This document shows, piece after piece, positions 11,662 to 23,300 of a DNA stretch of 64,000 bases. The translations under genes were made by a program, and so were the position numbers. The notes under the pieces are model-generated. The model was not told the origin of the DNA. It did not search any database and was given only the letters and a program-made list of their open reading frames with translations. Each line of letters starts with the position of its first letter. Positions within the stretch are counted from its first letter, which is position 1. Origin of the DNA: Hyaloscypha bicolor E (Eukaryota; Ascomycota; Leotiomycetes; Helotiales; Hyaloscyphaceae); NCBI RefSeq assembly GCF_002865645.1, contig NW_020194589.1, positions 2,021,750 to 2,085,749 of the forward strand. Reading direction: 5' to 3'.

Positions 11662-12040
11662 TGAGTCGAGATCTCCGTTTCTTCTTGATTACGCTTCGAA
11701 GAGCGGGATTGGCGGAATTCGCTTGAAACACGGAACTCCACAGTAACCCTTGAACTCCACCTTTCTTGCAAGGGTCTTCGAGAAGGAACTGTTCCGAAGA
11801 TTGGTGCTGAATTTGGCTTGGTTTCTTCCCGGAAGATCATGTGAGGCCATGTTTGATCAAACATTGCAGGGTCAACAGCAGCGTGTTTCTCCTTCATCTC
11901 ATAATTGCTCCACCAATACCCTTTGATGCGAAGTCTATACAAATATGCTTTCCTCTTGTGTGTGAGTCCTTTTCTTAGTAGCCATACTCATTCGTTCTCC
12001 GCCACACGGTCATAATCAACGATTTCTTAAATCTACAATC
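11662..12040. other. Upstream region of the GH12 gene
   Basis: About 380 bp between the TIR element and the GH12 start. A minus-strand frame here runs into the element's terminus and has no recognisable feature. Probably promoter and 5' leader. Confidence 0.45.
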
Positions 12041-12979
12041 ATGAAATTCATCCAATTATTTTTCCCTCTCGTCATTTCCACAACTGCCCTTGCCGTTCCA
12101 ACGGGTACTCTGCAAGAGCGGTCGGCGACGATATGTGGCCAATGGGACTCAGTAGTCACAGGAACTTACACAGTGTAGGAAGTTTCAGCCCTTGGTCAAG
12201 AAACAAATTACTGATTCCATGATGCTCAGCTACCAGGATCTGTGGAATGAAGGCCAAGCAGCAAATGGCTCTCAATGCACCACGGTCACATCGGACTCTG
12301 GCAACACTCTAGCGTGGTCGACATCTTGGTCGTGGGAAGGCGCATCGAACCAAGTTAAATCCTACGCAAATGCTGCAGTTAGTAAGTCATCTGAGGAGCT
12401 GATAAAATCTCCAAGCCATGATCAAGGAGACAGCTACTGACTTTCTGATCTTTAGCTATGTCAAGCATTAAGAAGATATCTGCAATCACCAGTATACCTA
12501 CCACTTGGAAATGGAGGTAAGGATTGAGCTCCTTATTTCTTAATATTAAGTACTGACCAAGGTTCCTCCGCAGCTACACAGGAAGCAGCATCGTTGCAGA
12601 TGTGTCCTACGATATGTTTACCTCATCAACCGCATCAGGTTCCAACGAGTACGAAATTATGATTTGGCTTGCTGCTATCGGAGGTGCGGGACCAATTTCA
12701 AGCAATGGATCCGCTGTGGCAACACCTACTATTGGTGGCGTGAACTTCAAGCTCTACAGTGGACCAAATGGTGCCACAACTGTATACTCTTTCGTTGCTG
12801 CGAGCGAGACAACCAGCTTCTCTGGCGATCTGAAGGCCTTCTACACATATCTGGAAAGCAGCTCCAGCTTCAGCTTCCCTTCCAGCCAGTATCTCTTGAA
12901 CATTGGCGCTGGCACTGAACCTTTCACCGGGTCTGGTGCGGTGTTCAAAACCTCTGCTTACAGTTGTGTGGTCAACTGA
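12041..12979 (+). CDS. Secreted GH12 endoglucanase (endo-beta-1,4-glucanase / xyloglucanase type)
   Basis: Cuts internal beta-1,4 linkages of cellulose or xyloglucan outside the cell. Four exons: 12041-12174, 12230-12381, 12456-12516, 12574-12979 (250 residues, typical for GH12). A signal peptide covers residues 1-19 or so ([11 protein letters not shown] then a small-residue cleavage site). The conserved start C-G-Q-W-D and the Y-Q-D-L-W-N block are restored by splicing intron 1 with a GTAGGA donor. The catalytic nucleophile is Glu143 in E-I-M-I-W-L-A, and the acid/base is Glu231 in [13 protein letters not shown] and I-P-T-T-W-x-W are further family marks. No carbohydrate-binding module. Substrate preference within GH12 cannot be read from sequence. 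Confidence 0.93.
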
Positions 12980-14306
12980 AAGCGGGGCTCAGAAATCTCG
13001 ATTGAGGAAGCAAAGGGAGAATGATTTGGAAAAATTTGTTTGAGTCTTCATGTAAATATTGGATCGAAGAGGATTCTTGAACTTTCACTACTCTTCACAT
13101 GTTCTTCCCAGACGACAATAACAGTGAAATGGAAACTTTTCAGCCGAGCACCGCAGAAACACACGCCCTCGTGAGGAGATCACTGGTGGGCAGTCCCATC
13201 TGCTGACGTGTTGAAAGCTCCGGCTTTTCTTCTGCCGGTTATATGCGCTCAAGCCAAGAGCCTCGTATAATTGGACCTGTGGGGCGACAAACCCCTCAAC
13301 TTATACCGGGAACGCCGGGCTGGAAGAATGCCTTCCAAGAAGAGTTGCCCAGAAGAGCCGCATTCTTAGATATTGGGAATTGTGTAGAACGCCACTGGTG
13401 GCATACTCGTTCTGTCTTGCGCCCTCCTGGAAGACATCGATCCTCAAAATCGTATTGGTTGAGGAAGCCCTCCAAGTAGCCTCACTACCACCTTCCCCTA
13501 TTCAGAGAACTCCTCTCTTGGAGCGAGGCTGTAATTCTGCCTTCCAAAACGCCAGGCTGGCAAGGTGCTGGCCGTGCTGGCCGTGCTGGTCTGTAACCCC
13601 CACTCGATCGTGAAACTCTTATCTTGAGGACAAGTTCCTGCATCAGGGGAATCCGGAAGATCAAAGCCAAGTGCTGCAAGTCATCTTTCTGGCGTTGGAC
13701 TGGACCCAGGGCAGTGTGGGGAAGGTGATCTGGTCAGAGATGATCCGGTGGCGGGATGGCTGAGGCCCTTGTGCCTCAAGAAATGTGGGCGGCTGTTGAG
13801 ACTGACCCAAGGCTCTGGGCAAGGCAAACCGCCCGAGCCACCAAACCAGTTGGCGCGATTGCACAGCCTGATCCAATGTTCAAGATGGTGCGTGAGGAAA
13901 TGGCGGCCTCGTCCGCCTAGGTCGTTCCATCGAAGATGCTGCGGCAAGGTGGCTGTGGCAGTGCCAGCCAATCAAGCCGCTGCCGAGCTCCGCGCATGCT
14001 CAGCAAATGATCATCCCCCACGTCAGGAGAGCACAAAACTCACGCTTTCACGTCTCAAACCTGTGGCCTGCATCACTGCTGTTTTGCCATGCAAGGCGAA
14101 GTGACATGGCTCCATAGCCCAGAGCACTGCTCGAGCGAGTGATGGCTAGGCAAAAATCTTGGCATATTCGACATTGATCAAGGAGTGAGTGAGTATAAAG
14201 AAGCGATTGCTCACACGGGTCAGCTTCCAACAAACAACTCCTCGAACATTCACCATCTCCTTGTGACAAAGAAAAACAAGTCAACGCCTCCTCCTTATTA
14301 ATCTTG
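12980..14306. other. Intergenic, GC-richer, no recognisable gene
   Basis: Frames up to 118 codons on both strands lack domains. A small tandem repeat of the 10-mer CTGGCCGTGC lies near 13568-13590. A TATAAAG motif at about 14192 is a plausible core promoter element for the vWA gene. Confidence 0.45.
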
Positions 14307-15515
14307 ATGTCGCGCCTGTCAAGCTACCACCCAACTCTCATCATGCCTTCATCACCATGGAATGTTCATCCTACGCCTACCCCTCAACCCCAACCAGCCA
14401 AATCATCCCTCCTTGGTTCCCTCAGTGGCTCCATACGCAAACTTAGTCGCAAAGGCAGCAACGTTTCTCAGAGATCCGATCACTCAGCAACGCAGTCAGA
14501 ACTTCAAACTCCAACGACCCCGACCTTCCGTGGCCCAGCTGATTTGAACCCATTCTCGCCGAGTGACGTGGGACGGAGAAGCCCCAGTCCCCTCACAAAC
14601 CCATCGCCCGCGACACGGCGCCCGGATCGACCAGGTATGAACGCCTTTACAGTTCCCTCGAACGAGCCGCCGCCAGCGTACACCCCATCACCTACAGCCG
14701 CGTCAGGCCCAACTCTCGCCACCCAGATTTCTGAGCTTCCTGTCCCAGAAGCAGCAACACCAGCCACATCATCAAGACCTTCCTCAGCCACACGTGGCGG
14801 CGAAGATCCATACTCATTTCTCGCCACCTTCGATACCACCCTTCTGATCGATGACTCTGGTTCCATGGCGGGAAGATCATGGCGCGAGGTTTCTCAAGCT
14901 CTGGCTACCATCGCCCCTATCGTGACTCAGCACGATAGTGACGGAATCGACATCTACTTCCTGAATCACAAGTCCAATCACCCGGGCGCAGTGTCAGAGG
15001 GTATTGCCGCTGGTGGATATAGGGGCATTAAGCGAGCCGCTACGATAACCGAAATATTCGAGAGAGTCCGACCTCAGGGGGGAACTCCAACGGGTATCAG
15101 AGTCCACAATATCCTGAAGCCATATTTGGCAAAGTTGGAGAGTGAAATGGCTCAAGGCAGAGAAACGAAGCCTTTGAACCTTATCGTTCTCACAGACGGT
15201 GTTCCCTCGGATGACGTCGAGTCGGTTCTCTTGTCTGCAGCGAAGAAGCTGGACAAGCTCGATGCCCCACCATTCCAAGTCGGTGTTCAATTCTTCCAAG
15301 TGGGCAATGAAGAGGGTGCCAAGGAAGCACTCGAGGAGCTAGACGACGGACTCAGTGAGCTGGTTGAAGGTGGTGTCAGAGATATGGTTGACACTGTCAC
15401 CTGGACTGGTGGAAGCAGCTCCAGCGAGGGAGGTATTGGCTTGACGGGGGATGGAATTCTTAAGGTTTGTTTAGGAAGTGTAGTTCGGCGTTTGGACAGG
15501 AGAAGCAGACATTGA
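14307..15515 (+). CDS. von Willebrand factor A domain protein
   Basis: Single-exon gene, 402 residues from the ATG at 14307 (a second ATG at 14343 is an alternative). Residues 1-165 are Pro/Ser/Thr-rich and probably disordered, with P-P-P-A-Y (a PPxY-type WW ligand) near 120. The vWA domain follows: the MIDAS D-x-S-x-S is D-D-S-G-S-M at about 181-186, with the expected conserved Thr in G-G-T-P-T-G and Asp in L-T-D-G-V-P-S-D-D. The C-terminus G-D-G-I-L-K-V-C-L-G-S-V-V-R-R-L-D-R-R resembles other fungal members. No signal peptide, so it is probably cytosolic. Function is unknown; metal-dependent protein binding is inferred from the intact MIDAS. Confidence 0.88.
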   Translation: MSRLSSYHPTLIMPSSPWNVHPTPTPQPQPAKSSLLGSLSGSIRKLSRKGSNVSQRSDHSATQSELQTPTTPTFRGPADLNPFSPSDVGRRSPSPLTNPSPATRRPDRPGMNAFTVPSNEPPPAYTPSPTAASGPTLATQISELPVPEAATPATSSRPSSATRGGEDPYSFLATFDTTLLIDDSGSMAGRSWREVSQALATIAPIVTQHDSDGIDIYFLNHKSNHPGAVSEGIAAGGYRGIKRAATITEIFERVRPQGGTPTGIRVHNILKPYLAKLESEMAQGRETKPLNLIVLTDGVPSDDVESVLLSAAKKLDKLDAPPFQVGVQFFQVGNEEGAKEALEELDDGLSELVEGGVRDMVDTVTWTGGSSSSEGGIGLTGDGILKVCLGSVVRRLDRRSRH

Positions 15516-18202
15516 TATCTGGCCTTGCTCGGCGCGCGTATTAAGAGACTTGATCGCAGACGGGCAAGTGCTGAAGTTAGGAGCAGATCTTACTCCTACT
15601 CTGCTTGTTCGTTTCATTCAACAGTGTATTACAAAAACATTAGATTTTGGATTTTGGACTTTGGCGTTTTTAGAGCATGGTCTTGATACCCAGGGACACC
15701 TAGGAAATAGATATCGAACCAGATTTCGTAATTCTGCCTATCTCGCTTTCATTGCCCTTGATTTGTCGTGAACATTTGTAAGATAATGTGACATTATTCT
15801 GCGGAGTTAAGCTAGCCTTCCACCTCAACTATATCTCACAATGAGCTTACAATAATCCTAGAAACCATATAAAAGTATAAGATAGGATGCCTAATTGATT
15901 CCTCTAATTCGATTTGCTAACTTATTTGGGAAACGTAGGTTTCGCGAAGGTGCACGCAGGGTAATGCCACTCGCTCTTCCATCACAGCCCTTTCTGCAAC
16001 TCCGCCGGCCTCCCCTTCAAATCCCATGTTAATCACAGTTTATTACAGAGTACAGTATTGTATTTGTAACTTGGGAAAGCATATGTCTTCTCGGTCGCGA
16101 ATTATGTTTTGATCTCTCGTCGCAGGTCATTTGGGCTTAGCTTGAGACTGCGGGGTTGACTATACTAATTAAGATAGGCGGCTTTGTGGGGCGGCAGAAT
16201 CGATCTCACCGATAATATTACGGGGCAGGCAGCCTTTCAATTCTGTCTGCCCCGAAAGGCTTGGTCTTGAATAGTTGTTGCTTCCCGGGCTGCCGGGGAC
16301 AGACGAGTATTCATGGAGTCCAGCACAGACAGAAAGGTGTCCACCTGGTCCAGCTCTGAACCTGCCAATGTACAAGCTGGTGTAAAGGGCAACCCAAAAC
16401 GGGAAGAGGAGTTGAAGGGTTGCGTACTGAAAGGAGCCTGGAGACATGCCTGTGAGATGGACTGGAGAGGACTGGAGAGGACTGGAACGAGCTTCATCAG
16501 TACGAGTCTCCGCCGATGGCAGAGCACTGAGATTCTGTTGCGTGTGAAGCTAGAAGCATAGTAAGTTAGCATCACGGTGTGTTGTGAGGGGGCGTGGTAG
16601 CAAGGACATACAGAATCCTGAATCAGACCAATGACAAAATCGAGGCCATCTCGGGAGTGAGGCTTGACGTGCTCCTGTGCGATCTCAAACATGGAAGCGT
16701 CTTCGAGTGTGTCCATTGGAAGACGTGTTGCTTCAGAGGCGGGACGAGGAAAGCCTTGAATGTTTGTCGTCAGATATCAGTTATCTTATCCATACGTATA
16801 TCTAGGATGGCGCTGTGCTCGATATTGATAGAGCCGGGTGCAATAATGATCATTCCCAGACTGCTGAAGGCGTAACGAAGTGTCTGCAACTGTTGCATTC
16901 AAGTATAATAATTTGCTCATTGCGGTTCAGTTCAGAGACAGTTGGGATTGCCGGCTCCGTACGCTTGTACCTAGCAAGATTATTGCAAAAGCTACAGAAA
17001 TCTCGGTGAGAGTAATGTATTGGCCAGCCGAGAGGGATCCTCTCACGAACGGACTGGATTAGTCCTGGTAATCTGTTGATGTGTTCGTGTGGGACAGATT
17101 GACGCAATTCACCCTTGAAATACCCGCAGATTGATTAAAATATTCTGATATAGCCGCGAGAACTATCCTTCTCGTCTCAATCGTACCAATGGCAACTACT
17201 GTAGTTAAAGGAGTGAGACCGATGGCAGGCAGGAAAGATCAACAATAAAATAGGGAAACAACGGGCTTCGGGTGAAGGTTCAAGGAAAATTCTCAAGTCA
17301 GAAGAGGCACTCCAGCAGTCACCACGCGAAGAAGCTGTGCTCTCTGTTTCTGTCCCTCCGTCATGGCCACGGTCACAAATCTTGCAAAGAGAACGGTGTG
17401 GGGGGTTTTATTGTCTATGCCGCAGAAGTCAATTTTTTTTGAGAAGAAAGGAAAATTAGTCGCCTGCCAACGAATGTCTCATTCAAGTGCTCCCCAGCAT
17501 TAAATCCATTCTCTTGAGAAGACAACGTCTCGGCTCATCAAGAGACGAGCAGCCGGTGTGCCCATCCGAAGTTAGAATAGCCAGTAGAGCGGAGACATGC
17601 CATAATCCCATAAATGATCTGAAACCCATCGAATATGCCATATGCTATGCTCGGCCCCCAACGAAATCACCGCGGGTTCAATACATGCAACGCCAGTACT
17701 CTCTGTGATCCATCGCAGGAGGGAACAAGTCGTCAGAGACAACTGCTCCAACGAGGCTGTATCGAGGCGGCTGCAAAAGATGTTTTCGTCATGAAAGGAA
17801 AAACAAAGTCCGCACGACCCATTCAGCAAAGTGCCAAATGAGAGAGATGCCGCGTATGCCAAGTTGACCGAGCAAGAATTCACTCCGAAGCAAGTGATGC
17901 CGAGAATGAAGAGTCGAGTTGATATGACGAGCGAGCTTCTCATAAGTATATTTGATCATTCATCGAAACCGTGATAGGCATGGCCAGTGGCCGAAAGTAA
18001 AAATCGAAGTTGAAGACGAATATCCTCCTCCGAGCAACAGGCGCATTGGTGAGACTTGATGCCAATCAAAGACCGTTAGAAGGACAGGATCCCTGGGATC
18101 TAGAACGAATATCAAGAAGAGCTGACGGTCTAATGTTGAATGATGACCATCCCATCTCCAGATACAGGCAAAAGAACCGGGATTGCAAACAGTTTTGACA
18201 AC
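15516..18202. other. Long intergenic region, no supported gene
   Basis: Short frames on both strands. The best coding-like stretch is minus-strand around 16237-16716, starting M-D-T-L-E-D-A-S-M-F-E-I-A-Q-E, but I could not extend it into a gene. A 3-copy GGACTGGAGA repeat lies at about 16461-16490. Confidence 0.4.
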
Positions 18203-20361
18203 CTATCCCATGGTAAGGACGGTTGACAAGTGCAAATTCTTGGCCTTGATGGTAGTGCCGCGATCATCACGCAAAGTAATGACGGGGGTGATGACGAGCT
18301 TGAGACGAGTCTGCTTGATTTGCAGATGCATGGCGTCGACTCCGGGACGGTCCTTGGCGATCATCGTAGCAGCCATGAACTTTGCAGCGGTCTCAGGGAA
18401 GTAAACCTGGAAGGTCAGGTGAGAGGTGTACATCTTGACGGACAGCTCCCAGGCCTTGATGACAATGGCGCCGAGGTCTCGCCCCGCCTCCGCACGAACG
18501 CAGCCAGGATTTAAGAGTGGACCAAGCATATCGCGAAGCTTCTTCGAGTGAAAGCTGATTTGGGTTGACCGGAAGTCTTGGTAGGTTGGAGACGCAATGA
18601 TAGATTGGACCGCTCTAGCTTGTTGATCGATGAGCTTCTGACGAGATTCGGTGGCCAGGCCTGATGAGGATATTAGCATTCATGCGGTATTACGGATGGA
18701 ATCTTTAGGCTCGCTTACCTCGGAGCTCCTGAAGCTTCTTCTTGACCTCGTCAAACTCGGCGTCCGTGGCGGGGTTGAACTTATCGAAAACACCGAGAGT
18801 CATAATGTCCTTGGTGAGGTACGTGATAGCCATTCTCATGACAAACCAGCAACGAGTGTTCGGATCATTGAGCAGGGTCATGACATGAGTGTGCGCATCT
18901 TGGCGTTGGCCGGGATAGGTGCAGTTCATCATGAAGTCCCACAGAACATTGTTGGATCGGGCGATCTTCTGATCATTACCCAGGTTCGGGAGATTGGCAT
19001 ATGATTTGACCCAACCCTCAACCAGTTCGTAGACCTTTGTGAACTCGGCCTTGTATCGAGGAGCCGGATCAGTTTCGTTGGAGAACGGGACCAATGCCAT
19101 GGATGGAAGAGGCGGAGTGGATGGCTCGGTCTTGAAGTTACGGAAGGAGGAAGGCTCAGTCCAGGTGGAAGCGGGAAGTACCTTTGCTGGCAAGGCACTG
19201 CCTGTTGGCAGGTTACCTCGGCGGCGAGGGCCACGCGGAGCGCCGATAGGAGCCAGGCTCGGGGTAGGTTGGCCAAATGAGCTTTGTGGAGGGCTTCGAA
19301 TTGCAGACGATGCGACGGATCCACCAACGCCGCCCATATAACCACTATCGAAACCTGTGCGTTGGCTTACGGATGGTGAGCTGAACGGATCACGCATGGC
19401 TGCGTTCATAGCCTCCCGGCGAGCACTTGAGCCAGGGTTAGACTCGAGCCATAACGCCCGCTTTCCCTTCAGTTGTTCCTCTTGAACCGTGACCTGCTTG
19501 AGCAAATCCTCAATCTGTTGCTTATACTTTTGCTCGGATCTCTCCCATTTCTCAGCATTCTTCTTCTCCTTCATTCGGACAGCGTCGAGAGTCCGTTGGA
19601 GCTGGTCTCTCTCCATGCAATAGCGATCTCGGTCGCCCTGTGCAGTTTGAAGCTGCTTTTCAGCATGGTCGATTTGTTGGTAGAGGGCATTTCGAGCGTT
19701 GGAATCGTTATCGACCTCGAGCTGAAGGAGTCGCTGAGCATCAGACAACTCGTGATCGAGTCGGCGGGTCTCGTTAATCAAGTGGGTTTGGACAGCAGGG
19801 CTCATGCCATTGCAATTTTGGATTTTTGCGGTGAGAGCATTCAGCCCATCGTAAATATTTTGACCAAGCCTGGCCACCGTCATTGGCTTTGAGAAAGTTA
19901 GCAAGTAAAAATCGTATAGGAATTGCAAATTTTACCTGGTAATTTCCTTGTCCTGACCCACGGTCCTCATCAGGTCTAAAATGAGACGGGCCTGCTCCAG
20001 GAGTTGGGTTTCGACTCGTATAACCCCCGGTCTGGAACGATTGCTGTGTGACCGAGCTCATATTGCGGTTGTGAGTGGCTCCTGGGCGTTGGGAAGACGG
20101 ACCATAACGAGCATCAGCTGGGCCCATATCTTGAATCTGATTTTGCTGAGCATGACTGGCGCTGTTCATCTTGTCAAGTTGCGCCTGGAAGTCTCTGTTT
20201 GGATTCGGGGAGATGACTGGGGGCGCTGGTGTTGCAGAACTGCCCTTGGTTCGGCCAGTTTCCATCAGAGCCTTCAGCAAACCTGATGCAGGACGAGGAT
20301 CTGATTGGGTGCTTGGTGGCTTGCCCGTGGCTTGCCTCTTCGGGAGGTTGAAGGACATCAT
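18203..20361 (-). CDS. Conserved fungal coiled-coil protein, function unknown
   Basis: Three exons: 20361-19936, 19886-18719, 18660-18203, giving 683 residues with GT-AG introns of 49 and 58 nt. Residues 1-145 are polar and low complexity. A long coiled coil runs from about 165 to 290 (heptads such as L-I-N-E-T-R-R-L-D-H-E-L-S-D-A-Q-R-L-L). A Ser/Gly/Pro-rich linker follows to about 410. The C-terminal globular domain, from Y-K-A-E-F-T-K-V-Y-E-L-V-E-G-W-V to the end, carries W-D-F-M-M-N-C-T-Y-P-G and ends L-H-L-S-T-V-L-T-M-G. The C-terminal domain looks like one widely kept in filamentous ascomycetes, but I know of no assigned function. The upstream 4.8 kb has no gene. Confidence 0.82.
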
Positions 20362-23300
20362 AAGTAGATTGAAGCTGATGGTAAGATTTAGAAGATTGTT
20401 GCAAAGGGTGTCGTTCTATTTCCAAGAGGATCCAAAGAGAGCCTTGAAGCTCTTCCTGCAGATAGTTCAAAGACGAGTTAGAATATGTTGACCAAAACCG
20501 AAAACGGTCGGCAAGGCCGAAGGGCAAAATGGAAGTGCAGAAGATGTCGAGACTTAAAGGTGCCAGGAGGGAGGATGAGAGGTTTCGAAAGGAAGGAAAT
20601 AAAGAAAGACTCTTCGAGCGGTAAAGGTGAATGAGAACAAGGAGGAGAAATTTTCTGGGGTGTGCCCCAGAATTCGCTTCGGGGCTATAGAGACCAAAGA
20701 GGAAAGGCACTTGTCGGCGAGAACAACGCGGCGCTATAACGAGGCAGGAAATGGTAAAAGGTGCAGGGGTGTGAAGAGTTGTGAAGGGTTGTGAAGAGCG
20801 AGGGGAGGCAGAGCTTACCTTGCTTACCACCCCTGATCTGGCGCCTCAACAATCTTTTTAATCTTGCCAATGCACCTGGTGGACAGTACCCTAAGCCTTT
20901 GAATATTAGCATTGGAAACAAGACTATACGTGCACAGAGTCAATAAAAGACAATTGAGCCATAGATCTTGCCATCCAGCCGGAGGGGCATGAAGATAAGA
21001 AGGCAAGTGGCCAACAGTTGAGCTTGTGCCTTTGCGTATTCTGAAGCTCAAGAGCAATTGGCTCTCCTGGAGCCATGCAGACTGCAACGAAATGACTGTT
21101 TCCCCCCAATAGCCATAGGGAACTGGAAGTTGCTTACCCGTTACCGGATTTCAAAGAGAAAACAACCGGCAGTTCGCTTGGTGTACAGCCTTTACTGTGT
21201 ACTTGAGATTGTTAGCAAGTATAAAGGAAGTAAAATAAACGCACGTAAGTCAAGGGCAAGCTGCACCCCGAGTACTGGATTCCTGCCTCCTGTATCTCTC
21301 ATGCTTGAGAGCAAAGCTGAATAGCTGCGAGGCAAAATTTTGGCTCAAATCTGTGGCAGGAGGTCTGGAGCACCGCATTCGAGATACTTCCGAGATGCGG
21401 AAAGAGTTTCAGATTACCATGAGGAATGGGATTTATAGTAAGAGAAGTGGAGGTTCTCGGAAGGAGTAGCTTGACTGAAAGAATATAGCATATATTAAAG
21501 TGGAAACATACTGGAGTCCGTTGGAATTTAGATTTCCGAGAAGACCTCCCTATCTGAGCATTAGCTTTGCCAATTTCATAGATCGAAGCTGCTGGACAGT
21601 TCCCAGCACTCGGAGAAGTGCGCAGAATTCCTAAGTAGAATCTCGGTATCGGGTAAGACGTACCTTTGTTTTTCTTTCTTAGTTGAACTCGTTGCTCAAT
21701 GGAGAGCCTGTGTTCAGTGAGTGCGTGTAGGTGTACTTCTGTGTGGGCTCGAAGGTAGGTGTGAGTAGAATTGCTGAGATATGGCCGCTTGATGTAGTAA
21801 ACAGACCCTCTAGCAAGAGAAACAATTCCGAGGTATCGCGGACGACTAGGTACGAACCTATGAACAGGACTAGGTCAGCAAACGCCGCGATCAAAACGAA
21901 TCAAGTAGGGATTCTGTTTTGTTGTGGGGTAGTGGTAGTGCTATGTCTGAGATGACAGATTATCAGGGGGAATGTGAGTGTTGAGGGACGCGTATATCGC
22001 ACGAGTAGTTAGTGACAACGTAGTGGTGGTTTGTCGTGGCTATCAGAGGAAGTGTACCTGTTCAGAGTGAAGCTATTAGTATATGGAGCATTGGGATCAA
22101 TTATTCGAGCAGCGTGGTGCTCAGCGGTTCGCGCAGCAAGTGATGACCGGAATGCGATCTTGGTGGTATTGGAGTAAGAAATCGGGGAGTGCGTACCTTT
22201 ACGATAGATATCTAGGCCGCAGAATCTTTTATCTGCTGCAACGCGAAGATATTAGCAGCGGTTCATAGATCGATGGTCAAATGGTTAGATAATCAGGAGA
22301 CGCGATGGAAGTATTCAAGGGTTTCCTTCGAGCAAGCCACTAATATGGTAGATCCAATGGACCCTTTCAGCCAGCATTGACCTTCGTGAGCTTAGAGAAG
22401 AAAGAACAGGTATTACCCTCGGCGAACTGCTGGGAACTGGTGTGGATTGATAGCTGGAATGTGGTTGGCAGGTGAGGATATTTAATGGCGGGGCGAGGAA
22501 CGCACCTTGAGGAAACACTTGAAAGAATTGACCGATCTGCTTGGATCAAATTCTCGAGATTTCGAAGAATAAGGCGTAATTACCGCCCTAGTGGTATACC
22601 TAGACGTGAGGAGGACCAGGGTTTGCGTGGGAAAAAGGTGTTGTTGGGAAGGAGGTCGAAAGTGTGGGGGAAAAAAGATCTGGAAAAATTGTAAGGCCGC
22701 GAGGACACAACAACGAACTAGCTTGGTCGAGCAAACGGGCCAAACACGAGGAGGGTCTAGTTGTTGATTCGAACTCTTGGATTAAGCCTCTAAAGGCGAA
22801 ATGCGGACCCAAACGTTGTCAGGTTATTCTGTTTTATGCCGGAAGCGATACGGGCTCAGTCGGGGAGGTGCCTCTTTCGAAAAGGACAGACTCAGTGGCA
22901 ATTCCAAACTTCTAGTAAGCTGGGAAGAACAGGTACTGACAGTGGCGAGGTGAGTACGCTTACATAATTCCTCTTTACGCTTGCAATTCTTCGTTGCTCA
23001 CCAGTGTCGCCTATAGAGCTGAGGCAAGCCCAAGCAGAAGGACGACCTCGTGAATAGTTTGAATACTAAGTAAGGAGTGCGGCCACACTTGGCTACCTTT
23101 GATAGAAGGCTGACAAAACGTAGATGTCCCAAATCCTCCACAAGCTGTGAGGACGTAGTTCCAACGTTGACTTCCTACTACAAAGGCGGTCACTGACATG
23201 GGAGGGATGAAGCTGCGGAGACAAACAAACATGATAAAGAGTATACTGCTGATATTTACAATCGAGGAGCAAGGAACATTTCACTACCGCTTTAATTATG

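Noticed and set aside
11598..11942. 114-codon minus-strand frame beside the GH12 gene
   Set aside because: It runs into the terminal inverted repeat of the mobile element and has no domain.
16237..17107. Possible minus-strand gene from coding-like pieces
   Set aside because: The pieces start plausibly (M-D-T-L-E-D-A-S-M-F-E-I-A-Q-E) and have GT/AG candidates, but no joint gives a sustained frame and nothing is recognised.
22270..22340. tRNA-like A box (TGGTCAAATGG)
   Set aside because: No matching B box and no cloverleaf could be drawn at the right distance.
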